Origin: Stenopsyche tienmushanensis
Taxonomy: Eukaryota; Arthropoda; Insecta; Trichoptera; Stenopsychidae
Reading direction: 5' to 3'
DNA length: 64,000 nucleotides
Assembly (NCBI GenBank): GCA_008973525.1
Contig: WACJ01000300.1
Span: 62,001-126,000 of the forward strand
Positions 22,579 through 34,293 of the stretch are shown here, in pieces (within the stretch, counting starts at the first letter, position 1; every line of letters begins with the position of its first letter). The translations under genes and the position numbers were made by a program. Under the pieces are notes generated by a model. The model was given only the letters and a program-made list of their open reading frames with translations, did no database searches and was not told the origin of the DNA.

Positions 22579-25012
22579 CATTTTCTTTCTTAGCGGGATA
22601 TGACATTGCAGGTTGATTGTTTCCGAGCATGATTCTGCGAACTTCTCCAGCCTCGGAACCGCTTTCAGATTCAGAGCCAAGTCCTGATTTGATAGCACTC
22701 GAATTGACAAAACGACTTGGAACACTTTTAGATTCAACATTTTCATATGCACTCGGTGTAAATAGCATTTTATTTGAGCGACGTTGATCAATCAGATTTC
22801 TAGGCTCCAGAGGTTTTATACTTTTTACAATGATGGGTATTTTCGGTGGTTGTTTTGCGAGTTCGGTTCTTTGAGATTTTTTTTGAACAGTGGTATAAAT
22901 TACTGGAGGTTTTCTTATTTCTCCATATATATGGTCTGGCGAATTAGTAACATGATTATTATATCTATTATCGAAAGGAACGCTGTAATTATTCTGCGGA
23001 TCAATATTCTTATCACATGGCAATTCCTCTAATAAGGAACTAGGATAAAACATTTCCATGTTTTCAGGAACTGATATTTCATCTTTATAAATGTCGGCAT
23101 TTTTCGGATTAAATTTTTCAATTTTAGAAAAACTGACCCTCTTTTCCTTATACGGTGTGCTTGTATTAGCTTCTAATGATAAGCTCCCTCGTCTAAAAAT
23201 AGGAATTTGTTTGTTATTTTTAACTTTATTCAAATTTTCTTCTTTAACAACTTTTGTATGATAGTATGCAGCTCCGTATTGTGGATTTTTATTTTTATCC
23301 AAATTAATAGAAGCATCATATCTCGTGCTCATTTTATCGTTGAGAAATTTCTGATCAATTCTCGGTCGGCATCTGAAAGTATGATTCAACGAAGCAGTTT
23401 CTGGTGCCCCAATTGTGTTTCTAAACTGTGATCCTCGCACAAAATTTGAATTAATAATTTTGTTATCAACAGTCAATTTTTTGCCATACGTGCCAGGAAG
23501 AGAATATAGGTCCTTGGATGTATTGTTTGTTTGAACAGCGGTAGGTTGATATGAATGACAAGGAACCAAATTAATGTTATCTTTAGCTCTTGCGAATGCC
23601 GGACTAACACTTCTGCAACGTAGTCTTGTATTTGCACTTAGCTTTGAAAAATCTGGACGGCAATAAAGTTCTTGGTCGCCATAAGTTTTCATCAAATCAT
23701 TTGCTGACAATGTTTGCTTGTAAAGTTCAAAATCTTGTTGTTCTTTCATTTTTTTAATTTGTGTCCAATAAAATGCTTCTACATTCTGTAAATTTCTGAG
23801 TTTTTGCGGAGTCAGTGTATTAATAGGCATATTTTTAATATCATTTGGTGATACATACAACTGTTGATTTGTAGTTTGTCTTTCAGCATTAGCATTTGTG
23901 GAAACCAAAGGTGAATTAGATGAAACTTTATTTTCTGGACTTTGTTTTAGTTGCAACGATTGGTAATCTGCATCAGATAACGATTTATTGCCATATTCTT
24001 CTTCGTAATACGTCACAGAACTATTGCTTACATTATCATAGATTGGTGAATTCTGAACACTTTCAAGATGACCGACTGTGTTTACACTGGATTTTGTCGA
24101 AAGTGGAGTGAGAACTATTGGATAATGGACAGTAGCAACGTTTGATATTGAAGCTTGATTATTAATAGGTATGCTCGTTGCTTTTTTTTTAACATCTGTA
24201 TTCTGATTTTGCACTTGTGAATGATTAGATGTTTCATTTGAGATAGACGAAAATTGTGTCGTTCTTATTTCAGTATAGGGTTTCTCTCGATAAACATAGC
24301 TTTCTTCATTCACACCAACATTTACATTGGGTCGAAGAGGCTTCGGTGCTATGATTTTCTTTTTATTATTCATCACAGGTAACAGAGTCTCAGTATTTGA
24401 ATAATCTCGTCCATAACCCACAATCGGGGCTGACATTCTTCCACTTTTTGTGAAGTAGTCAGTATGACCAACATGTCTTTCTTTAGTAGGAAAGATTGAA
24501 TCATTTCTTATAAATTTTTCTGTAAATGATCCCTTCCTTATAATTCTTTTAGGTACATCATTTTTACTATTGGTAATTTTATCATGTTCTGCATCAGACA
24601 CCAATGTACTACTAGAAGAGCTAGTGCTTTTTTCTCCAATTTTTTTATCTGGTGAATTCTTTCCTACAAAATTATTTGAGACATTTGTATTTTGTTTCTT
24701 AACAATGTCGTTACCTTGTGGCGAATCTAATTTTTTCTCACTCATCAAATTATAAGATTCAGATCTTCGTTCATCATTATTACTTGATTTGATATAGTTT
24801 TTTCTTGAATATTGTCCCTTATCGACGTCAAAATTAGTTTCCATGTAGGGCTTGCGATAGGAAACAACTTCTTTAATATCAAAATCTTGTGAAAAATTAC
24901 CACTCTGTGCTTGATCTTCATTATCAGAAGACTTTTTCTTAGACTTATTTTGTGATAACAAGGGAAATATCTTTTTAAAGTTAGTCAACTTCTTTGACTT
25001 ATTATTATTCAT
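22579..25012 (-). CDS. Long first coding exon of a disordered Ser/Asn/Lys-rich protein, function unknown
   Basis: The frame is open from the ATG at 25012-25010 (context CAAAATG). The ORF runs on to 22532, but the coding part very likely stops at 22579, because ATG|GTGAGC is a strong splice donor and the last residues of the raw ORF are AT-rich intron. The exon therefore gives about 811 residues and ends in phase 1. No catalytic or globular domain is recognisable. Visible features: a Lys-rich N terminus, a Ser run near residue 135, RKGSF near 160, RCRSVSP near 467, KRVSF near 625 (fits the RVxF docking motif for protein phosphatase 1), and an acidic GSESESGSEAGE near the end. A helical stretch (NVEAFYWTQIKKMKEQQDF) sits near the middle. 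No signal peptide or membrane segment. It looks like a cytoskeletal or signalling scaffold, but that is inference. Downstream exons were not found. Confidence 0.8.
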
Positions 25013-25029
25013 TTTGATTAACGTATTGT

Positions 25030-28000
25030 AGCTTGATATTTTTATATCATCCTACTTTTCCGTAGTCGCATAAAACTAGATAGTAAATTATATTTCGTAA
25101 AAGACCTACCCTAGTATATATAGATAAAATATTTCACAACACAATTTAAGAATGTACAGGAATATTTATCTCCAAATATACCTTATGTTAAGTTTGCATA
25201 CATGATATTATCTTCAATTAAAATTTGTAGTTCAATAGTACCACCATTGCAGTTATTCTCATTTGATGTTAGCATGCATTAAGCCCGGCTGCGCAAAACC
25301 AGCTGTTCTAACAATGTTATCATTATTCACACTAGGTTTGCTAGTCTTGATGTATGAAAATAAAATTTGAAAGAAGAAGCACACTTACAGTATGTTTAAT
25401 AAAAAACATTAAATGTAAATTTCAAGTTCTATGCACACAATAAGAATTTTATATTTTAATAATACAAAAACACTAAATTGTACTTAATTGCAAATAAAAT
25501 TACAATAACTTTTAGCTATTTACACCTGGCAGGTAGCAGATTGTAATTCGATACATCCATAACTGATCAGATTGCATGACTCCAATGTTCATATGCAAAT
25601 TTCAATCATTTTTCCGTATATTTTTAATCACTCTGACTACTGCAGCAGCATTGTGATATCTGAAAATCAAATAACATCAATTAGATTTTATTTAGGACTT
25701 CGAATACGAAACGTTTATTGTTATTCAAGGTCGTTCTATTAAACATTGGAACATTAATCACCATTTATTATAGACTTATTTAATACGCTTACATTACACT
25801 AAATCAAGAATGACATCAGAAAAAATCAGAACATAAGGACATCAATGATTCTTGTATTTATTAAGATATATCTTAAATATAATTTCACAGCAATCACTCG
25901 CAGTATTTTAAAAACTGAAGAAACATTAAAAATTTAGTAGTTATACACTCACTGCGTACAAACGCAGAAAGATAAGAAGATTCATATTGTTTGCGTGAAC
26001 TATTTGTTCAGTATGTCACATAATAATAATCTTGAGAAACGTTTCATCATTTTTAAAATCATAAAATAAAGCTTATCACATATTTATAGGTATTAAAATA
26101 ACCTTATAAAATATCAAAATTTATTTGCCATCTAAAACAAGATGCTTTCCAAAGTACTTTTATAGCATACTTAACGAGGAGGGTCACAAGATCAACGGTT
26201 ACTACATATCATCCTTCAATCTATTTAAATTATTTCAATAATTCAAAGTTATTAAACTAGATAAATTTAATACCTTTTAGAATGCCCAATGTTTAGACTA
26301 CAAATTGTATTAATACTGAGTTTTTTAAAGTGGTTCTAGACGACCCTCAGGGATCTTTGTGTCTGTGACAAATTAAAATGAATTTGGGGACACGTGGACA
26401 ACATCGGGGTATCCACGAGTCAATAAAATCAAAATTAATACCTCAAACGAGAGATTATTTGCTAGACTTAATTTGGAAAATTATAATAGTCTCCCACATT
26501 ATACAAAATCTAGTAAAAAGTGGAATTATTGCAGTTATGATGAAAAAATGGAACAAAATCATCTTTATAATCAGCTAATTCCATCAATGTATTCTTTACA
26601 AGGAAATCATAACTTTACGAGGAATAAATATTCGATAGTGATGAGATATCAAACGCCCAAGTGGAAAGGATTGAAATCCCATTGACATGACATTCATTGG
26701 CAACCTTAATACTGCTTTTCATTTCATAATGTATCTAAAAAAAAAAAAATTAAAAATGCATTGAATGATTTCATACCGCTGTTTATATTGAAATCGTTAC
26801 AAATTTGTACATCATTCGTTTGTTCGCTGTAGATAACTAAGAATCTCCCTCAAAGATTAAACATATATAGTTTTAAGTAAACTGTATATAAAATATACAT
26901 TAAAAGCATTGCGATATTAGGAATGATATATTCGTGCGGATAAGCGCAGACGGTGTACCCTCATGAATACAGCACACCCGATATCACCACACGCTACTGA
27001 TTAAAATACAAGAAAATTAATTAATTCATTACGTATTAAAAACGTTACATAATTTTTGATAGCACAATATCAATTATACTTAAATTTGTTTACAATAATT
27101 AAAAAATTACACAAATTCATGTTATAGTCGTTCTAGTGTCAGTCAAAATGTGTTGATGAATACAACCAATTCCTGAATAAATCACTCATTTAAAGCAGAA
27201 TTAATTCTACATTGGGAACACTAACTCCTGTCATTTAAGATGTGTATTAAAAAAACTTATCTACCCCACGAGTGGAAATAAGCTAAGCTTATGAGCCCAC
27301 GCTTAAAAGAGCATCAGCTAATCTTAACGGTTTTTAAGAATTTTGTTTAATAATGAAAGGATAGAATATATCTGTACTTAAGTTTAATTGAATTTAGATT
27401 ATTTTATATGGCTAAGTTGTATGCTATAAATGACAGATCATTTTTATTATTGACGAATTCAAATATTGTTCAGATAATAGCAATGATTTACTCATTTTAT
27501 TATGAGTTGCAAATCAAAACAATATTATTTTGAATTAAAATATGTCAAACTTTTATTCAAATGTCATCTTGCAATTTAAAAAAATTAAAAATTTGGCCAA
27601 AAGTAAACATTTTGACAACCAAAATCTAAGCATAAGCATCGCTTTACTTATTAGTTTTTAATCAGATATTTTTGGCATCTTCTTCTTCTTCTTTTTATGG
27701 TATGTCAACTTTCAATATACTTGCATTTTTAAAGTAAACTTTAAGCGTTACCTTAGCGTTAGTGTGTATACTAACAAGTTTATGTTATTTAAAACATTTG
27801 TCGCATATTAAAAACATGTTACTCCTAATTAAAACTAATAAAGACTGAACTAGTCGTACATGTTCGTATATTGTACCTGAAGTTTTTTTTTAATCAGATG
27901 TTTACACTTAAAAAAAACGCCAAGCGCAACTTCGAGCACACACACAATTGCTTGTTTATAGTCGATCGGCAAATTGTAAAGTTTTCAATTCACTTTTAAA

Positions 28001-30990
28001 GCACTTTAGAAGGATAACCGAAGAGTTTACCGACTGCATACGAGCCGCACCAGCAACGGCACTGGACGATATGCAATAACTCATTCTTCGCCGAACAGAA
28101 GGTCAACTTTGACAAAACCATTGAACCGCAGAGACCATTGAGCGCAAGCGATTAACAACCTTAAATCATTCGACTATAAAGCCTCAATTTGCCCTTGTAA
28201 TATCTGTTACATATCGTGCTTAAGATGGAATATAAGATCAGGGGCGCCCAAGTTGGACACATCATCCTCGGCGTCCTTACAAAATTAATTTAATATTTTA
28301 TCATCGACCGTACAATAATTTTGATAAAATGTAAGCGATTACGAAATGAATTCGAATTGAAAAAAAACACATTTTGTAATTATTATAAAGTAGAAGTAAT
28401 TTTTTTGATCAATTCCTCCATTAAAAAATATATTTGAAGAAATTGTTCTAAAAATACACGTCCATAGAATTAGAGATACTATTGATTTTTAGCCAAGAGA
28501 ATAATGTATTTGGTAAATCCAGTACTAATGTCGCATTTTCACAAATGTTATTTTTAAACGGTCATCTTCAGTCCGTCGTCCAGTAATAACCACTTAATGA
28601 TAATGTCAACATTTTTTTATACATATTCGAGTACTATTTTGAATTAAGAAAATATCCCTTTTTTACAAGTCTAGCAAAAATAAATCCGGAAAAAATTTGC
28701 AGAGTTACCCTCTGATGCAGTTCCATATGAATAAAACGTTAGTGAAACCAAGATAAATATTTTTGCTATTTAAAAACTCATAATGAAGAAAATACATCAA
28801 AGACTATCGGTGTATCCTGGTTCAGCACTCAAAGATGCTTGAAAAAAAGTGGTAAAGTCCACAGACAAGGTGTTTGGGTCCCACATATTCTGTCCAACCG
28901 CAACAAGACGACGGAATTCAATTCAAAATTACGCAATTTTTATTAAAAAAAAGGGATTTTTTATTTATTTAATAGATGGTAATTATTTTGTATAAAAATA
29001 TTTGAAATTGAGTTTACCTAATATATTTGGACGATAATCATCATTGTTAGCAGCATTTTCCCATAGTATTAAATACCTTCTTATAGGAGGACGAGATTTG
29101 ATAGTCTGGAAAAAGAACTGTGGCCTTTTTGCTGTTTTTAAATTATTGTTTGTGCAATATAAAAAACATCATATTTACTTCCATCGATTTATCATTCAAA
29201 GCATGCATATTATCATTGTCGCCACGTGTTTAAAAAACTCATTTACGTCAATATTTTTTACAATTTTAGCATTTTTAAATAGCGGTCACTTTTGTACGAA
29301 AAAGAGCCAAAATCTGTAAAATGCCAATCTGATCAATCATCTCATTTTTCTTGTTATTTCTGATGTCTTCTATGTATTCTAGAAGACAGATTGAATATTA
29401 TGAAGGATCATGTAAACATCTTTATCTATCGATGTGGCGGTACGCTTTGGATTTTGTCTGCATACATTTTATTTTGATGATTTGTCATTTTTGTTTGAAT
29501 CTGTGAAATTTAGCGTAGTACTTAAATGGTTAAAATATAAACATATCAATTCACTCGTCTCCTTTATTGTATTTAATTCATCAAGATGGTAGTTTAAAAT
29601 TTGTTTACACAGATACAAATATTTTTTGTGCATACAAATGTTAGCCTCCCTAGAAAAAGCACTTTTCTAGAGGATCATCTTTTGATTACTCATTTTTCTA
29701 TTTTTTTGTCTCATTGACCAACATTCGCACACATATTCATCATTTTTTATAGGATAAAATTTTGTCGCAGAAAAAACTGGTTTAATTTACTGGGGGAAAA
29801 TATAAGTATTTATAACTAAGACCTTGCTGTTACGGAAAACAATCTTTTATTGATCATTTGTCTTGTTTATATTTGATAAATATGTGCATGCGGTTCTTCA
29901 AAGCACATTTCTATTTTTTAATCGTATGCGAATCACAGCATCCTTCGCATCTACTTTTGTTTTTGAACTTACTTTTAAATTAAATGTTTCTTCACAATAT
30001 AATATACTTTATTTAAATAAAACATAATATTTGTGTCGTTTAAAATACCAAATGTATTGTAACATCTTACAAAAGCTATGGCCTCGTCGAATCTCAGCTA
30101 TGGCGTTGAAAGTACTATTGCCATACTTTATTGTTGAAACGCGATACCAAATGTTGACTGTAATGCTTTGCCTCCATGATGCCATTATTTCATGCAATTA
30201 AATGGCGGAAGAAGCTATTAAAAATATAAATATTTTTGTAACGGCTATATTAAAGTCTGATGTATGTGGAATGCGATTTTGTGAAATTTCATCTCTGATA
30301 TGGAGTTTTTAAATTTTGTACGAATTATTAATTAAAGCGTGTTGAATGATCAAACAGGAAAGCTAACTTATCGTTTACAATTATAGCTTTTTTTATAAGT
30401 GCATTAATTGTTAATTTATCCATTATGCAATGTAATACAGACTTCAAGGTGATCCAAAGTTCTCAACCAATAACATACACGCCCTTTTTAACCTGTAGCG
30501 ATTGTCCCCTTTTGAAAGCCTTCCCTCGATTTTAAGCCCCTGATCTAATGTTTACAAAAAACGCGTTGTTGCGGTGGAGGCAATAAAAAAAAGATAAAAT
30601 GAATACATGTACATTAAAATCCATTGAATAAATATATTTCGATGCTCAACACTTTTTCTGAAGGCTAACTCTGAGCAATGAGCAACACATTAGCATTTCA
30701 GATTAAATATATACGAAATATTCGCAAAAGATAATTTCTACATTATCATATTTGCAATAATAAAATAAGTCGTAGATACGACAGACGTAGAGAGGAGCAA
30801 TTATAAGATACTGCATTAACACATTGTTTGCGGTAGTAGAGTATCGCCATCATTCGCTGCCACTCATGAATGTGGAAAAAGGTAATCTCCTCTTCGTAAA
30901 TACTATACCACTTATTACATTATGACAAAAAATACAATAATGTATTTCATGCCTAGATATTGTGTTTTACACAGCCATCTATTAGTTAGA
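25030..30990. other. Upstream region of the 826-codon ORF, no coding exon found
   Basis: On the minus strand TTGATTTTCAG at about 25655-25665 could be a 3' splice site of a 5' UTR exon leading to the ATG at 25012. A GC-richer patch at 27930-28190 could be a promoter or first exon. Both are guesses; no protein-coding exon was seen in these 6 kb. Confidence 0.3.
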
Positions 30991-30995
30991 TTGTA

Positions 30996-31563
30996 TTGGG
31001 TGTGTGAATAAGTTTCTGCCGTTTCACCATTAGATGACAATATAACAATTTTGTGCATATAGCTTAAGGGACGTTTCTACCTTGTTGGTTCAAAAAATAT
31101 ATTTATTTTTTCTTCGTTTATCGGAAAGAACCAATGTTTAAGAATACGTTCAGTAAATTTCAAGTCGATGTAGATGAAATTCGTAAAGTTATAGGCCGAA
31201 GAGGAGAAGCTGCACTTCGCGAAGCTGAGGATAGGAGAAACTTAAAACGCGTTTTTCTCGAAACTACTTAGCCTGAAACATGTGAAATGTTGTGCCAAGT
31301 AAACTGTATTCGCGGGGAATTTTACTGCACTACTTTATTCCAAAGAAATCTGCAGACGAAGTACACAGAATCCTTGTGGAGACTTACGGCGATCGTGCTC
31401 TGGTGGTAAGAACATGCGAAGATTGGTTTAATCGCTTCAAAAATGATGATTTTGATGAGAACGCAGTGGTGATAATACTTTAATTGACTTGCCTTTTTAT
31501 TACATTTTTAAAATAAAGTATTTATTTTCACGGAAAACGGCTAGAAGTTATTCACACACCCAA
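30996..31563 (+). mobile_element. mariner deletion derivative, terminal repeats and HTH only
   Basis: Flanked by TA on both sides (30994-30995, 31564-31565). Terminal inverted repeats begin TTGGGTGTGTGAATAA at both ends and run about 28 bp with a few mismatches. At 568 bp it is less than half of a normal mariner (about 1.3 kb). The plus-strand frame 31292-31483 keeps the N-terminal DNA-binding part of a mauritiana-like transposase (ILLHYFIPKKSADEVHRIL, then TCEDWFNRFKNDDFD). The whole DDD catalytic domain is absent. Confidence 0.88.
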
Positions 31564-32089
31564 TACATTTTTTTCCATACTATCATAACACTCAGAAACC
31601 GGCTCCCACTGCAACAAAGAATTATTCGTAAGCGGTTAACACCCGGCCCGCGCGAACGCGGGTTAACGCATCGTTCGAGATTGCACCATCTTTTTGCACT
31701 GCACTATTACGACTCAATATAGTATTATTTATGATCCTGTATGGTATTTTTTTTTTGCAATAACTCATAATATTATGGTTTGAAATGATCCTTGAAAAAA
31801 AAATTGTTGCGTCGTAAACTTTCTAGTAATTACACATAAACTGCCCCAAACTTATTTATTATTTATTCTTGAAAAATCGAATACAAAATAAAGAAATATA
31901 TTTTTTTTCAAAAATTAGAACAGATCTTCTACTTTCTGATGAATATATGAATCCTAATCTACAAATGACCCTAATTCTCAGAAGTCTAGTAACAATAAAT
32001 GCTTTGTTATATTTTTGTCTTGAGCTGTGTAATATGCAATGTATTTTTGAAGAATTTTGTATCAACTAATACCAATAATTAGAAAAAAA

Positions 32090-33170
32090 TGTGCTGGATT
32101 ACGTATAATATCATTACGATTACATTAGGATTACGATATTATCATTTGCCCTGAGCCCTGAGTGTTAATATTTATTCATTAAACATATGTCTGGTTGACA
32201 TTTATCATGCACACCCTTATTTTGTACAATATTATCAACGTTAGTTTTGGTTCTAGAGCCATCTAAAGCAATAATTTTAGTCTTGAAGAACGATTTTTTT
32301 GTGTATTTAACGATGGTTATACAAGATATTTGAATTTATCTTCAAATGGGACATAAATGACCTCAGTGAAGACTCCACGATGCCCACCCATAAAACCCGG
32401 GGTAATGATGTGGAGTAGAGGCGCGCGAAAGTAATCTCGTCGGTTTGCTCATCAAACGCTGTCAGGGTAACCCGGCAAACATGAATTGGGTGCGCAGGTC
32501 ACCCTGTGCTGCGCACCCATAAAGGGATGTGTGGAACAGCCGATTACTGTAGTTGGTGGAGACTGTGTCAAAGGCTCACCACTATCCTCAAACGCCCAGG
32601 CAAAAGGCACAGGATCAATGGAAGATATTTTGTGTGACTAGTCCAGGAAAACTCGGAACAGACCATACAGAATTTAGATGGACGAGGACCTTCATGTCAA
32701 AAATGATCGCTGTATTTCAGTGTGTATGTTTATTTTTGGTCATGTATTGGCCTTCCCCTATTTACTTTGTGTTTAAATAATTTAATTTAACGCTGTTTCA
32801 TTCAGCGCTCTGTCATCTGAGTACGCATACGTGTTACTTTATGTTTAAACTATTGTCATAACAGCCCTTTGCAATATTGAAACATTTTTTATGTTAATTT
32901 CAGAACAATCATTTTTAAATCGTTTTATCTAATAACCTGTAGCGTGGAGGCATAAAATAAATAATTAAACTGTTAAAATACAATGTACATGCGGCGAAAT
33001 CCATGGGATTCCACCGTTGCAGATTCATATGGGTAAGAAACACGTGGCTTAAAGATGAAGCGCGCCCGAAGCACGGTGAAGCGGGTAGATAACGCAGCTG
33101 GCATTGGGTGTAATGATAAGAAAGGGTGCTTCAGTTGCCAGGTAAAATCGAGATCCTCTCCAGTAAAATC
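32090..33170. other. No gene recognised
   Basis: A GC-richer stretch at 32380-32560 (ACCCGGCAAACATGAATTGG, GCGCACCCATAAAG) looks like old retroelement sequence but was not identified. The remainder is AT-rich without features. Confidence 0.4.
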
Positions 33171-33171
33171 A

Positions 33172-33516
33172 CGGAGATATTAGTTCGTTCTTAAGCGTTG
33201 ACCGACCAGCATCTCTTCGGGGACTTGGTCCGAAGAAGAAGCCTCCGTGTGCACCACCATTTTCGCTGCATTTCGCTCGACATATTATCACACGCCATTG
33301 CCGTTGAATAAATGCGTTGAGCCGACATATCATCTTTGCTTTATCTTCTCCATTTACAATCTTCACGAGCAGAACATCCCCATCACCGGAGCCGTCCTCG
33401 CGATCCAAACTAACGATAAGAGCGTTAACGTTTCGAGTGACCTTTGCACCTGGGTTCCGCGATCCGAATAACGCGGCATCCGCCGCATCTACGAAGACAC
33501 GCAGGGGTGCTAATAG
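33172..33516 (-). CDS. Possible exon, 115-codon open frame, unknown
   Basis: A minus-strand frame without stops reads LLAPLRVFVDAADAALFGSR then NPGAKVTRNVNALIVSLDRE, DGDVLLVKIVNGEDKAK, CRLNAFIQRQW, and ends ELISP-stop. It has no upstream ATG, so it would be an exon or a fossil. Base composition is near 50% GC in a 65-70% AT window, and residue use looks protein-like. A possible acceptor (ACTATTAG) lies at its 5' edge. It may be an isolated host exon, a retrocopy, or part of an unrecognised transposon. Confidence 0.35.
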
Positions 33517-34293
33517 TCAGCGGCCCCCTACGTTACAAATCAATATTTATTTCACCATCGTCAGTATGTTCCATTTCACTAAATGGATTTAGATTAGATA
33601 AGATTTTTTACTTTTCATCTGTACAGTTTGCCACATTCCCTATCTACTGATTTTTTTAAACAATGACCAACTATACATGTCAACCATTTGCTTCTAATGC
33701 ATATCATCATCTATTTTTCAAGCAGACTTTTTTTAGTCATTTAATCACAAGCAGGGATATGTGGAATGGTTTCGTGATAGTTTGCTTTTTATATGATTCA
33801 TTCGGCATCATGTTACTATGGAGGGTTTTGAATCACTTTTTAGTTGGTGGTGACCATAAAATTTCATTGGTGTCAGAACTATTTTTTTTAAATTTAAGAT
33901 CGTTATAATATATTTTTAACTTAATAAATATATAAACCCTTTGATGCATTAACAAAATTAATTATAACCAGTTATTGTGAATATGAAATTGGTTTTTTAA
34001 AATCTTCAGTATGAAATGATTTTACCTTACCCTCTATATTATGGGATTAGTTTGACTGTCGATATAGTTTGTCTCCATAACATCTTATGGAGTATTATAT
34101 ATGACGAGAGCTAACCTTAATTTCAGGGTGGCTCAAGTTCTCTTCCCTCGATCGCGTTATTGTATTAAGTTTGTGGTTATATTGAATACACAAGTTGCAT
34201 ATATGCAGAGTCGTAAGGAGGGCACGAAGCACCCGTAGCAAGTATCTAACATGCGCCCCCCTCTCCTATTTTTTTAAAAGTTAAATAATATTA

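Noticed and set aside
22546..24755. Small frames on both strands inside 22.5-25.0 kb
   Set aside because: Shadows of the long minus-strand exon.
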